From the NCBI GenBank assembly GCA_001970955.1, contig MPUH01000273.1:1-64000 (forward strand): DNA of 64,000 bases, in the 5' to 3' direction. Shown piece after piece: positions 1 through 10,506 of the stretch. This stretch comes from Stentor coeruleus (Eukaryota > Ciliophora > Heterotrichea > Heterotrichida > Stentoridae). A model generated the notes under the pieces. That model had not been told where the DNA came from, did no database searches, and was given only the letters and a program-made list of their open reading frames with translations. The position numbers and the translations under genes are program-made. Position 1 is the first letter of the stretch, and each line of letters begins with the position of its first letter.

Positions 1-1116
1 TCATTGAGAAAATTTAAATACTCTCAATCGACCATCTTAATTTTTTAATCCTCAAAAATAAAATCAATAAATTAAAATTCCACTGAAAACCCTATAATCA
101 AACCAATAACAACCTTCGAGGTCTTAGCAAGGCTTTAAATTTTTTTTCAAAACTCATATGTATAGAAAGATTAAGTATCTCCTAATCAGATCTTTACGGC
201 CACCCATTAGCCAAAGAGCCATATTACCGTCAAAAAATTATCGTTGCTCTCCCAAACCTAAAAATCTTCGATAGACACGGTATAATCTAAACAGAAGTAA
301 ACTACATTAAAAAAAAAAATCCGAACAATCGCAAAACTTCAAGAAACAGGTGGGGCAAAAATTACAAAAGTCCCAAAAAAATTCGAGCCGAGCATAGGAG
401 AAAAAGACTTAGAATGTGAAGTCAACAAAATCAAACAAAAAGAAGAAGTCAAAAAAATGATCACACAATTCTGATGGGAAAAATATAAAGAATCCGCAGC
501 TCCAATTACATCTAAAGTTAAAAACACTTCACAATATTTTGGTTTATGTCCTGAAAACAGGATTTCTGAATGGGAAAAAAATGAAATAATAGAATTGTTT
601 TGGAATTATGATAAAGATAAAAGTGGATATCTTGATTTTTATGAAATGAGTCAAGTACTTAGAGATATTAAAGAAAATAAAGCTGGGATTGGGAAAATAT
701 CTGTAGATAATATTGGGACTATTATAGATTTTATAAGGACTTGGGATAAGAATAATGATTCTAAGATTCAATGGCAAGAGTTTCATGATGGGATGAACTC
801 TTTTAAATAGAAGTTTTGTGATGATGATTTTTTGAAACAGGAAATTAAAAGCTTATATGCGAAAGCAAAAAAAGAAGAAATGAATGGAAGAGCTGATTCA
901 GCAAAACAATTAGCTACTATGGCGTTAAGGCTTGAAAAACTTGATACAAGGACTAAACCAATAATTAAAGAACCTGAAGAAATTAGGAAAATGAAATTCA
1001 AAACTGATACTTTTTTTGTTTACAGCTTTAAGGATTCGTTAAGAGATGCAGGAGCTAAAATTATATTCAATTCTTCGAAACCATTAGAATTATATACTTC
1101 TAATTTAATTATCTAA
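1..1116 (+). pseudogene. Broken LRR plus EF-hand protein gene (left edge)
   Basis: The reading begins at the window edge, so the 5' end is unknown. Frame 3 from about 87 reads as leucine-rich repeats closing in a typical LRR cap (PLAKEPYYR, then LPNLKIFDRHE) once two 15-nt introns are removed: 175-189 (gtatctcctaatcag) and 280-294 (gtataatctaaacag). After an 11-A run at 309-319 the reading moves to frame 1, where it becomes a charged linker and then an EF-hand pair: a canonical loop DKDKSGYLDFYE near 610-645 and DKNNDSKIQWQE near 745-780. The same frame continues to 1116. It is interrupted by TGA 472-474 and TAG 808-810; frame 3 upstream also has TAA 15-17 and TGA 84-86. There is no GT in the first 110 bases, so those two cannot lie in GT introns that begin inside the window. 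The intact introns suggest a decayed genomic copy; base errors at a contig end are the alternative. The family is Ca2+-binding LRR protein, exact role unknown. Confidence 0.55.
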
Positions 1117-1181
1117 ATAAAACATTAAAAATTGTATATTTTTATTTATGATATTGAGTGTTAATTGTTTATTAACTAATT

Positions 1182-2639
1182 TTATTGTTCTAAAATGAAT
1201 TTCTTGAATTCTTCATATGAAATTTCTCCTTTTTTCTCAAGGTCGAGTTCATTAAGAATTTGTTGTGCTGTAAACTCGCTATTTGTAAAAATTAGAACTT
1301 CTTCAAGCTGTTGTTCTGTGATTTTCCCTGTACCTTTTGCATCAAAGTGCCGAAAAGCTTTTGAGATAAGTTCTTCATCAAGGAATTTTTTTGAGTTTAA
1401 AGCAGCTATTAAGAACTCTGAGTAATTTACAATCCCATCTCCATTAATATCCAAATTTTTCAAATATACATCAACTTCCCCAGCTACAGGATTAATCCCT
1501 GATATTGAAATCCCATTTTTAATATCTGCCAACGTAAGAAACCCTACTTTTTGTCTATCAAGGCTATAAAATGCATCATTAAGTTCCTTAATCTGTGAAT
1601 ATTTCAAGGTTTTTGAAATCATAGTCAAAGCTTCTTTTTGAAAAGTATTTTTTAATTTGAAATTTTTTAATGACTTTATAATTTCAATACTCACAGAACT
1701 TTTTCTATAATTATTAAACCATTTGTGATGTAAGGCTTCTTCTGCAGTAAGCCGACATTCAGGAATTTTATTCATAAGTTTTAATATTAAATCCTTAGCA
1801 TCATCACTTACCCCAGCCCAAGATTTGTCTGGAAAAGTTACTTGTGAATGACATATTTGTCTTAATAAATCTTCACGATCCCAACCATAAAAAGGCATTT
1901 TTCCGCTTAGAAGCATATATGTTATTACCCCACAACTCCATAAATCACATTTTTCACCATAATTGCCTTTGAGGACTTCAGGAGCAACATAATAGGGTGT
2001 ACCTACTATAGAGCTCATTGAATTTTTTTGTTTACCAAATTTTCTTGATAGACCAAAGTCTACTAGTTTTATATCTCTTTCATTTTCTTTGTTTATGCCA
2101 ACAAAATTTTCAAGTTTCAAATCTCTATGGCAAATCCCGTTTTTATGCATATGATTTACAATGCTCAATATTTTTTTCATTATATCCTGAGCATGTTTTT
2201 CTTCAAAGTACCCTGATTCAACAACATATTCTAATAATTCCCTTCCTGTACAAAGTTCCATAACTATATGATAATCCTTATCATCTTCAAAAGATTCATA
2301 AACTTTAATTATATTTGGGTGATCCAATAATCTAAGCATTTCAATTTCCATTGTCAAACGTTCAATATTTTTTACTTTCTTTTTATCTATCGATTTTATA
2401 GCAACTTGAAAATTTGGATCACGTTTAGAAAATCCTAGTCTAACTTTACCAAATTGCCCTGAACCTAATAAACGACCAAATTTGTAATAATCTCTAATAT
2501 TTTGAATTATTTGAGAAGATATTGAAGATATTGAAGAGGATCTTCTTCTAAGTGGTATTATATTTGGTATACTTAAACTTTCTGAGTGAGTATTTTGAAT
2601 TTGTTTTTCTTCTGGTGATTTACTGCAAATATTCCCCAT
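1182..2639 (-). CDS. Calcium-dependent protein kinase (CDPK)
   Basis: A 485-aa Ser/Thr kinase fused to a calmodulin-like domain, the CDPK family of ciliates, apicomplexans and plants. The N-terminus MGNICSKS fits N-myristoylation (Gly2, Ser6) with Cys5 as a possible palmitoylation site, so membrane attachment is likely. The kinase domain runs about residues 53-309: glycine loop GSGQFGKV, ATP lysine K82, HRD 171-173, DFG 194-196 and GTPYYVAPE. A junction helix follows. Four EF-hands come next: loop 361-372 (degenerate), 397-408 (DINGDGIVNYSE, canonical), 433-444 (position 12 is Gln, weak) and 466-477 (DLEKKGEISYEE, usable). Ca2+ binding should release the junction segment and activate the kinase, as known for the family. 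It converges on the broken gene at 1-1116 with a 65-nt gap. Length and motif order are normal for a CDPK. Confidence 0.95.
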   Translation of the reverse strand: MGNICSKSPEEKQIQNTHSESLSIPNIIPLRRRSSSISSISSQIIQNIRDYYKFGRLLGSGQFGKVRLGFSKRDPNFQVAIKSIDKKKVKNIERLTMEIEMLRLLDHPNIIKVYESFEDDKDYHIVMELCTGRELLEYVVESGYFEEKHAQDIMKKILSIVNHMHKNGICHRDLKLENFVGINKENERDIKLVDFGLSRKFGKQKNSMSSIVGTPYYVAPEVLKGNYGEKCDLWSCGVITYMLLSGKMPFYGWDREDLLRQICHSQVTFPDKSWAGVSDDAKDLILKLMNKIPECRLTAEEALHHKWFNNYRKSSVSIEIIKSLKNFKLKNTFQKEALTMISKTLKYSQIKELNDAFYSLDRQKVGFLTLADIKNGISISGINPVAGEVDVYLKNLDINGDGIVNYSEFLIAALNSKKFLDEELISKAFRHFDAKGTGKITEQQLEEVLIFTNSEFTAQQILNELDLEKKGEISYEEFKKFILEQ

Positions 2640-4182
2640 TACTATGATTATTAGAATATTTAAAAAATTTCTGGAATGGGCTTTGCTATTCGCCCTGTGT
2701 TTGAAATTTGCCCTTCAATTTCTTTGGTTGTGTAAAAAATTATGGGATTATTGTATAAAATAAGATTTTTTGTTGGAAAGATTATAATAAATTTCGATTT
2801 TTCGCTTTTATAGCTTTGAAGCAGTTTGAATTACTGCTGGCTAAAGCTTTTCTTAAGATTTAGTTTATTGTGTGGGATTAGAAAATAGTTGAGGATAAAA
2901 GATAAAAAAATTATTCAAACCTTTGGATAAATATTCATATATTAGGAATTTTGTCAAAGGATAATCTGATTTGATGGTAAATGTGTTGGAAAAATTGACT
3001 ATAGCTTTATGTGATAAGGGTTTTTGTTAGGTTTTAAATTCTGATTTGCTGATGACATCGTGCAAACTGTTGTTTTCTGCCATGATAACTTCAAATAATT
3101 TTGTGAAATCTTAGTTGTAAAATTTGACTCTTAGATCTTTATTTAGGATATTAGGGTAAATCTAAATCATTATATGATGCATTTATTTCTTAGAAATAAC
3201 TTCAAAAGTTTTCTCTATTAGTAAATATTTTCCTTATCATCGCATCAGTATTTGAAGCCTTTTTCCCCTATCATCTCGAAAACCAAACCAATAATTAAAA
3301 TTCTGACCATAATAATTTTTCATATAAAATTCTTACAAAATTATCCTTATGTTTATATTCTTTATTCTATCTAGCAAGTCCTTTAAAAAAACTTGTGCTT
3401 ATACTTCTTGACCCAAGTTTCAAAATAGTTGAAAATTCTATCATAGTAAATTTACTTGATGAATTTTGGCTAAAGTAGCAAATCCGAATATTGAGCTTGA
3501 TATACCAGTATCATTATAAAAGTTGTTATTTGAAAAATACACAAGCCTTTATATGTAAAATTAAACTATCTTGCATTTTGATTGTATTGATGACTTGTTG
3601 TATACGATTTGCAATTATAAGATTTTTATTATTGAGATAAAATATTATATCAAGTGTTGGAATAAAGTTGATAGTGCTTCTGTATAAAATTTTGTGATAT
3701 CGGCTTTTAGTTTATAGAGGAGTTTAGAGAGAGATTGAAATATTTGTCTTTTTATCACAGAATTTATTTAAGAATATATTAGATGAAACTTAGACAGTTT
3801 TTGGCTTTGAAAGTTTCATATTATGAGTTGATTTGACTAATAAACTGTATTTATGATTAAAGATTATTATGTGAATTTTGATATTTTAAAGTTAGTTTTA
3901 TATAAGTAATTATAACTGGGTTTAAGGTGTTAAATAATTTTTAAGTGGATGAAAGTAAATAGTTTTAGTAATTTTTTAGTTGAGATTATAAGAAAATCTT
4001 ATATTTTCCAAATTTTTATTAGAAAATTAGTTATTTTCAAAACTAAAATTAGCCATTTAGTATCACATTCCTTATAATCAAACTTTTTCTTCTAACCTTT
4101 GAAAATCAGGCAACTCATAAAAGATAAAAATTGAAAATCAGTATTTTTCCAATAAAAATCGTATTCAAAAGTAAAACTATAA
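2640..4182. other. Long AT-rich spacer
   Basis: About 1.5 kb between the divergent CDPK and WD40-channel genes. I found no convincing ORF, tRNA or repeat on either strand. It must hold both promoters; no clear shared element was seen. The left part is richer in G and the last 100 nt or so before the channel gene richer in C and A. Confidence 0.6.
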
Positions 4183-7100
4183 ATGGCAGAATCAAAATTC
4201 CAAAGCGAATCTCTAGCTAAAGAAAAGGCCATCATAGTACGTAAGCTATCAAGAAAAGAAAGACTAGATCTAAAACAAAGTATGATCCCAGAAGTGAGTA
4301 GAAAAATCTCCCGCAGGGAAAAAATGCCAGATGAATCATCCGAACTCCAAGAGATCAAAAAAAGCATAGAATCAATTAAATATTATGTCGCAAATAAAGT
4401 TGTAAGATCATTTGGCCCAGCTGAGTATACCAAACTAATTCTTATTGATGAAAACATTTTATATTCTGGTCTACATGGTTACATATCAAAGCTTAGTATT
4501 CTAACAGGAGAATTACTTGAAAACATATACTTTGGTATACCAATAATAGATTTTGTTTACTATAAAAACTTCTTAGCCATCTCGACTTTCACAGAATTCA
4601 AAGTTTTTCTAATACCATCTTATGAGCAAGTATACACAGAAGAACTTCAGATTTCGTGTATATCCTCAGAACTCTATGTTGCAATTGCTACTGGGGAAAT
4701 TTTCATATTTACTGAACAAGGAAAATTACCATTTATAGATCTTCAAACACATATAATATCCTTGAATTCTACTCAAAATTCGCTTATTGCTTTAACAGAA
4801 TCATTGGTAATTATTAATAAAAACACAAGAGAGATACAAGTAAATACATCGAATTATAAATACAATTGTGTTAGTGTTAATGAAGATTTTATAGTTGCTG
4901 GGTATTCAGAAGGTGTTGATATACTTAATATTTATGATTTGTCTTTAAAACATAAATATAAATGCAAACACCCATGCCTAAGTGTTTATATCGGTCCTCA
5001 TAGTGATTTTATTTTATCAGGATTCAAAGATAACACCATAAAGCTTTTTGAATTATCAGGAAACCAAAATGAAATTACTCTTCGAGGTCATACAAACCAT
5101 ATAACCCATTGTGCATATTCTGATACAAAAAGTCATTTAGTATCAATAAGCAAAGACAATATGCTTAAAATATGGAGTTTCCCAACTTTCCCTGAAGAGA
5201 CTATAGTTCGCACAACTTCCAAAGTTGTAAAAGTCTTCCTCACAGATACATTTGTCATATACACCCAAGCGAATAAAATAACATCAATATATATAGATGG
5301 GATAACTCAAGATATAATAACAACAAAAGGAGTAGGTTTTTCATTAGAAGCTACACCTGAGTTAATATTTATAGGTGATGATATGGGTTATGTTTATTTA
5401 ATAGACCTAAAATCCTTTAATTTAATTATAGAAATCCAAGCTCATAAAGGTGCTGTCAAAGATATGGCTATGTGTAACGAAGGTCTTATAACAGGTGGTT
5501 TGGATTCAGATATTCATATATGGTCACTTGGGAACTTAGAAAATTTCTCAAAAGATAAACTTGAAAAAAAATCTTTAAAAGGACATAAACAAGGGGTGAT
5601 TCAAATTTTCATTGCTGGCGACTATCTTTTTTCAGCAAGTATCGACCAAACTGTACGAGTTTGGAGCCTTGTTGATTATCAAGAAATTGGGGTTTTTAAT
5701 ACAAATGTAACGAGTATAACTGTTGGAAATGGGCTTATCACAGGAGATCATGAAGGGTTTGTTAAAATGTGGAACACATACGATTTGTGTATTGAGTCAA
5801 CAATAAAAGCACATAATAGAACCATAACTAGCATTACTTTACAACATAACCTTGTATTATCAGCATCATTAGATGGGATAATTTGTGTTATTTCTTATCA
5901 AAACCGCCAAGTTATGGGGAAATTGCATTTTAAAGAACCGATTTTATGTATGAGTTCTACAGAAAAAACAATTGCTGCAGGGTTTAATGATATGATGACA
6001 GTTAGAAACAATCCTCTTTTCGATGATAGGATTTCAATATTAGGTCCTCCTGATTTGATGCAGAATTTTTTCACTTATGTTAACGACTTGTGTTTGAAAA
6101 AATTCCCTGAACACAATTTTTCTATGGACCAATTCATAATTTTGCCTTATTATTATAATTGTTTGCACTTTTACACATATTTAAACTTACCTGAATATCT
6201 TAGTAGTTCATTGGATAGTTATTCTCCTATTGTGTGTAATAAATTTAGTCCACTTAGTTTTGCCATGCAAACAGAGATGATTTCATTACAGATGATTATT
6301 TGTAAATATATTTTACAGACTGGTATAGAAAATAGATATGCTTTTAGACTATTAGAAGATTCAATAACAACTTTAAATTCAAAAGGTTTTCCTATTTTAT
6401 ATGAAATATATGAAGCTGCTTATTCAAATGTTACTCGTAATTATTTACCTAAAGCTTGCTCAAATGAAATACAGTTGCCAATTATTAAATTATCACGTCG
6501 GCCAAGGATACAAATTGAAGATTTTATTCAAACTAGCGATTTAGAAACTAGTCAAGCTGTTTTTTTTAAAGAGTGTTATTTAGGGATTAACATGAATTTT
6601 GGGAGCTTAAAAAGCATTGAGTTTTTAGAAAGTCTTATTGAATGTCCTACAAGTGCTGTTTTAAAAGCTAATTTTATCCAAGATTTTGTCAAACATAAAT
6701 GGGAGGTGGCGAAATATCCTATGATTATTCAAGCTTTTATGTACTTTTTTTATATGATTGCGCTTAATGTTTATATTGAGTGGTTCAATAAAAATGTTTA
6801 CTTTTTAGGTGTTCTGTTTTTTATAAATATTTTTCTGCTCCTGTATGAAATTTTTCAAATGATGGTTTTCAAATCATATTTTACTTCAATATGGAATTAT
6901 TTAGATTGGCTTAGAGGGATTTTGCTGTTTTTATATGCAATTTTTGAATATTCAATGGCAATTAATGAGGAATATTCTAAGTACTCAGATTCAATTTTAG
7001 CCTTGCTTACAATAACAAGTTGGGTTAGAGGTATAAGTTACTTCAGGATATTTGATCGACTTAGATACTTTATCAGATTACTTCAGGATTCTATTAAAAA

Positions 7101-7659
7101 TGTTTTAGGGTTTTTATACCTTCTCTCTTATTTAATTATAGCATTTTCAATATTCAACCTTATTTTAGACCAAAATAGATCTAGTAAAATTGCATATGTC
7201 TTAAAAACATATGAACTTGCATTAGGATCATTAGAACCAGAAGAAAATATTGATATAATCCAATATATATGTTTAACTCTTGCAAGTATTTTACTATGTA
7301 TTATGGTTTTGAATATTATGATCTCGCTTATTGGTGATAGTTTTGCAAAAGTCAAGGCTGATTGTATTGCTGCTGATACACAAGAATTACTTGAAATGAT
7401 TATGGAAGTTGAAAATATGCTGTTTACAAAAAGAAGTTTAAATAGTATTATGTATTTGCAAAGTGCTTCAAATAATGCACCTGATGAACGTGATTCGGTT
7501 GAAGATAGAATTGGGTTTTTAGAAAAATGCATGAATCAAGTTCAATTAAAACAGTTTAAAGAATATAAAGAGTCAAGTGAAATTTTTGATAGAAAAACAA
7601 GAAGAATTGGGCTAATTGGAAATAGAATAGATAGACTATTCAAAATATTCAAACTTTAG
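4183..7659 (+). CDS. WD40-repeat protein fused to a TRP-like six-TM channel
   Basis: A 1158-aa intronless protein. Residues about 75-620 form repeated beta-propeller blades with WD40 hallmarks, such as GHTNHITHCAYS, DNTIKLFEL, GHKQGVIQIF and DQTVRVWSL. A helical linker (about 640-840) follows. From about 845 to 1065 there are six hydrophobic spans: the segment starting YPMIIQAFMYFFY, then VLFFINIFLLLYE, DWLRGILLFLYAIF, a fourth with WVRGISYFRIF, a fifth around LSYLIIAFSIFNLIL, and a sixth LLCIMVLNIMISLIGDSF. The last matches the S6 end of TRP and polycystin channels (NIMISLIGDSF near residue 1046). A short pore-like loop lies between spans 5 and 6 (YELALGSLEP). This supports a non-selective cation or Ca2+ channel in a membrane with a cytosolic propeller as a docking or gating part. 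The fourth span lacks a ladder of arginines, so it is probably not voltage-gated. The ligand is unknown. Confidence 0.85.
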   Translation: MAESKFQSESLAKEKAIIVRKLSRKERLDLKQSMIPEVSRKISRREKMPDESSELQEIKKSIESIKYYVANKVVRSFGPAEYTKLILIDENILYSGLHGYISKLSILTGELLENIYFGIPIIDFVYYKNFLAISTFTEFKVFLIPSYEQVYTEELQISCISSELYVAIATGEIFIFTEQGKLPFIDLQTHIISLNSTQNSLIALTESLVIINKNTREIQVNTSNYKYNCVSVNEDFIVAGYSEGVDILNIYDLSLKHKYKCKHPCLSVYIGPHSDFILSGFKDNTIKLFELSGNQNEITLRGHTNHITHCAYSDTKSHLVSISKDNMLKIWSFPTFPEETIVRTTSKVVKVFLTDTFVIYTQANKITSIYIDGITQDIITTKGVGFSLEATPELIFIGDDMGYVYLIDLKSFNLIIEIQAHKGAVKDMAMCNEGLITGGLDSDIHIWSLGNLENFSKDKLEKKSLKGHKQGVIQIFIAGDYLFSASIDQTVRVWSLVDYQEIGVFNTNVTSITVGNGLITGDHEGFVKMWNTYDLCIESTIKAHNRTITSITLQHNLVLSASLDGIICVISYQNRQVMGKLHFKEPILCMSSTEKTIAAGFNDMMTVRNNPLFDDRISILGPPDLMQNFFTYVNDLCLKKFPEHNFSMDQFIILPYYYNCLHFYTYLNLPEYLSSSLDSYSPIVCNKFSPLSFAMQTEMISLQMIICKYILQTGIENRYAFRLLEDSITTLNSKGFPILYEIYEAAYSNVTRNYLPKACSNEIQLPIIKLSRRPRIQIEDFIQTSDLETSQAVFFKECYLGINMNFGSLKSIEFLESLIECPTSAVLKANFIQDFVKHKWEVAKYPMIIQAFMYFFYMIALNVYIEWFNKNVYFLGVLFFINIFLLLYEIFQMMVFKSYFTSIWNYLDWLRGILLFLYAIFEYSMAINEEYSKYSDSILALLTITSWVRGISYFRIFDRLRYFIRLLQDSIKNVLGFLYLLSYLIIAFSIFNLILDQNRSSKIAYVLKTYELALGSLEPEENIDIIQYICLTLASILLCIMVLNIMISLIGDSFAKVKADCIAADTQELLEMIMEVENMLFTKRSLNSIMYLQSASNNAPDERDSVEDRIGFLEKCMNQVQLKQFKEYKESSEIFDRKTRRIGLIGNRIDRLFKIFKL

Positions 7660-8112
7660 AATAAGTTTTTTATGTTAGGGTGTGACCTTAGAAGTTAAAA
7701 TTTAGATTTTTTTAATGAAATGGTTTTAGTAATATATACTTGAATACAATAATCAATCTTAATCTTTCAATCCAATAAAAAACTCACTAACAATATTTTC
7801 AATCCAATTTCAAATCAAAAATCCATATCCTAAAACCTAACTCTTTAAGTTTTCTCATAAATTCTATAATAATAAACCAAAAGCTCTAGACCCTTCAAAA
7901 ATTCATTCATCCATCCCAACCTAAACATTTCAGCAAATGTTAAATCAAACCATCTCAATCTTCCCAAAATCGTCCTAATCCCCCTTTTCCTTATAAAATC
8001 TTCAAAAATTCTTGGTAAAATTCTCCTACAACAAAATCCCTACAACTAAAAATCTAAAAACCTTATCAAAGAAGTCAAATCTTCCAACTTGACATATTGA
8101 TAATAATTTTCA
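7660..8112. other. Spacer before eL39
   Basis: Noncoding, strongly C and A rich from about 7740 onward on the + strand, which is the usual pattern in front of plus-strand genes here. No ORF or RNA gene recognised. Confidence 0.55.
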
Positions 8113-8283
8113 ATGGTAAAGATTACTTAGGGTTCTATCAAGAGTCTTAGAAAAAAGAAGATAATGGGCAGGGCTAGAAAGCAAAACAGACCAATGCCTC
8201 GTTGGACTTCTTACAAAACCGGAAGCACTCAAAGATACAATTCCAAGCGAAGAAACTGGAGAAAAACTAAGCTAAACATTTAG
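8113..8283 (+). CDS. RPL39: Ribosomal protein eL39 (spliced, 51 aa)
   Basis: A large-subunit ribosomal protein lining the exit tunnel. The ATG at 8113-8115 is the whole first coding exon; a 15-nt intron (8116-8130, gtaaagattacttag) follows at once, and exon 2 runs 8131-8283 to TAG. The spliced product is 51 aa, exactly the usual eL39 length. The diagnostic core is plain: KQNRPMPRW, then KTGSTQRYNSKRRNWRKTKL, matching the eukaryotic pattern QNRPIPQW and RYNSKRRHWRRTKL. Without splicing the frame does not start, and the gene is short, so automatic prediction would easily miss it. It lies between the channel gene and the MAP kinase. Confidence 0.95.
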
Positions 8284-8596
8284 AATCGTTAATTATTAGC
8301 AAATTTTCTTTATTTTCACAGTTTTTATTTGAAATAATTACATCTTAAAGATCATCAAACAGTAAATTGATACTCTCATAAGATTTTACATATTTTTTGA
8401 TATTCATGCAAAAGCTTATTAAACTTTCAAACATATTGTTGATAATACATTTAAAGGTTATAATACAGCAAAAGTATGATTATATTAGCACAAGGTTTCT
8501 GCATAATTTATCGATTTTCTATTTTATATGAAATTTGTCCTTACAATAATCTTAAATATATTAAATCTCCATCAAATCCTAAATTATCTCTATTCT
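8284..8596. other. Convergent spacer
   Basis: About 310 nt between the 3' ends of eL39 and the MAP kinase. AT-rich, no ORF or RNA feature recognised. Confidence 0.5.
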
Positions 8597-9676
8597 CTAA
8601 TGATAATATCCTCTCGCCTGCAAATGTCTCCTCCTAATCTCTTTTTTCTTCCTCGATATATCCGTATAAATCCTATCCCTATATTCCCTTATCGAGAATT
8701 TTTTATCATCATTTATCGATATCGTAATAGTCCTTTCACAAGCCGGTTCATCATCAGGATTATGAAACTGTGCGATATAAGGATGTCTTAAAGCTTGTTC
8801 AATAGTCAATCTTTTTGTTGGGTTAAACTGTAAAAGTTTCCTAACAAGATCTAAAGCATCATCACTAGCTGATGGGAAAAAGTCATGAAAAGTTTTATTC
8901 CTACCAGGAGGTAAGCTATCAAGCATAGTACTAGCTAAATTACTTTGTATAGCTTCAATATCTTCAGCTGATGGTCTTCCTGTAAGTTCAAGTACTCTAT
9001 CAAGTTGATTTAAAGTTGATGTTCCTGGGAATATTGGTTTACCATGAAGCATTTCACCAATAATACATCCAAGGCTCCACATATCCACAGCTTTAGAATA
9101 TTTTGTTGACCCAAGGAGTATTTCTGGAGCCCTATACCATCGTGTTGCTACATAATCTGTTAAAACAGCATTTGATCCTTCTTCTTGAGAAGCAACACTT
9201 CTTGCTAAGCCGAAATCAGCAACTTTTACTAGACATTCAGAATTAAGAAGGACATTAGATGGTTTGAGATCTCTGTGTAATAATTGTCCAGTATGCATGT
9301 ATTTAAGTGCTTTGATAATTTGATATGACACATATTGTTTATGAATATCTTCTAATATACCTGCCCGGATTACTGCATGAAGATCAGTTTCCATAAAGTC
9401 AAAAACCAAGTATATGTCACGATCGTTTTCTGCACGAATAACATTTAGAAGTCTGATTATGTTTTCATGACCGTTTAGTTCTTGTAGAAACATTATTTCT
9501 CTGAAGGTTCTTTGGGCGTCTGTAGCGTTTTGAAAAGCGTCGAAAACTTTTTTTAAAGCAATGACTTCACGGGTTTTTTTGTCGATAGCTTTCCATACTA
9601 TGCCGTAAGCACCTTTACCAAGTTTTTGAAGTATTTCGTACTTGCGTAGGATGTGAGTTTCAATATCTTCACTCAT
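8597..9676 (-). CDS. MAP kinase of the ERK7/ERK8 (MAPK15) type
   Basis: A 359-aa proline-directed Ser/Thr kinase. Glycine loop GKGAYGIV (residues 20-27), ATP lysine K42, HRDLKPSN from 134, DFG at 154-156, activation lip with TDY at 173-175, then VATRWYRAPE. The TDY lip with no gap before VATRWYRAPE, and the overall match to IWKAIDKKT-type N-termini, favour the ERK7/ERK8 class, which in other eukaryotes acts at cilia and basal bodies and often phosphorylates its own lip. The tail after the kinase core is short and basic (KKKEIRRRHLQARGYYH); the long C-terminal extension of animal MAPK15 is missing. No intron. The start is the only ATG ahead of the kinase fold and sits next to an AT-rich 5' flank. 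Confidence 0.93.
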   Translation of the reverse strand: MSEDIETHILRKYEILQKLGKGAYGIVWKAIDKKTREVIALKKVFDAFQNATDAQRTFREIMFLQELNGHENIIRLLNVIRAENDRDIYLVFDFMETDLHAVIRAGILEDIHKQYVSYQIIKALKYMHTGQLLHRDLKPSNVLLNSECLVKVADFGLARSVASQEEGSNAVLTDYVATRWYRAPEILLGSTKYSKAVDMWSLGCIIGEMLHGKPIFPGTSTLNQLDRVLELTGRPSAEDIEAIQSNLASTMLDSLPPGRNKTFHDFFPSASDDALDLVRKLLQFNPTKRLTIEQALRHPYIAQFHNPDDEPACERTITISINDDKKFSIREYRDRIYTDISRKKKEIRRRHLQARGYYH

Positions 9677-9987
9677 ATTGATAATATTGACTTAGCTTTT
9701 AGGGATGGTATGAGGAAAATGGGGTTTTGAGAATGGGTTGATAGATTTTTTTGGATCAAAATTTGGTTTTGGTGGGATTTTGGAGGGGAGGAAAGCTTTT
9801 GTATTGGGAGTTATTGGAAATGGGTTGAAAAATTGTTAAGGTTGATAAACAAATATATCTATTTTTTGTAACAAAGTTGTTACAAAGTTAAATATTGTTA
9901 TTATGCATAATGATTATAAATATCAATCATAAAATCATCATTTTCTAACATACATTTAATACATTTTTATATAAACCTCCTATATAA
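9677..9987. other. Divergent spacer
   Basis: About 310 nt upstream of both the MAP kinase (minus) and the basic protein (plus). G-rich on the left (9690-9840), then AT-rich. No further feature seen. Confidence 0.5.
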
Positions 9988-10506
9988 ATGATATTAAAAA
10001 AGCATCAAAAGCCACTTAACTTACCACAAAAAGATAAAAAACTAAAGAAAACGAAGCCAATATATAAAAACCCTTTCTTAAAACTAGCTATAAGAATTTC
10101 TCATAGTCGAAGATATAGGTGGAATCGAATTCACAATCCTCCAATTTCAAAAGTCTGGAAAATTAAATACAGCAAAGCTCAAAAAATCACTAAAAAAATA
10201 ATAAACTATTTTCAAAAATACAATGAAAGTATCGAAAAATTTGATTGGTTTCTTAATAGCAAGGTTGACTTTATGTTAAAAAATTCGAAATTCTCAAAAA
10301 CTTTTCATACTGTTGAATACCAAGATAAAAATATACTTTCAGACACGAAAAATATACTAAGGAAAAGCAAAATTCTAGTAAATGATGAAGAATTAGAGAG
10401 AGAAAAGTTTTATAAGCCTTTTAAAAAATTTTTTAGATGTAGGAAGCTTAAAGAAATGAATTGGGCATTGTATGACTGTTATGCTAAAGATGATATAGAA
10501 GTCTAA
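9988..10506 (+). CDS. Basic hypothetical protein
   Basis: 172 aa, not recognised. It is very rich in Lys with many aromatic residues, has no signal peptide and no membrane span. The N-terminal 60 residues are strongly basic (KKHQK, KDKKLKKTK, RRYRWNR), as in nucleolar, ribosomal or DNA-binding proteins; the middle contains YFQKYNESIEKFDWFLNSK. The ORF is open over its full length in an AT-rich region and starts with an ATG preceded by the usual C-poor, A/T-rich leader. Its composition differs from the random AT-rich frames nearby, which makes it a likely real gene, but no family can be named. Confidence 0.55.
   Translation: MILKKHQKPLNLPQKDKKLKKTKPIYKNPFLKLAIRISHSRRYRWNRIHNPPISKVWKIKYSKAQKITKKIINYFQKYNESIEKFDWFLNSKVDFMLKNSKFSKTFHTVEYQDKNILSDTKNILRKSKILVNDEELEREKFYKPFKKFFRCRKLKEMNWALYDCYAKDDIEV

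Noticed and set aside
15-1116. Alternative genetic code, to explain in-frame TAA, TGA and TAG in the left gene
   Set aside because: All three stops cleanly end other genes here (for example TAG at 8281, TGA at 45076 and 63537). Two of the stops in this gene fall inside perfect 15-nt introns, and the rest fit decay or errors.
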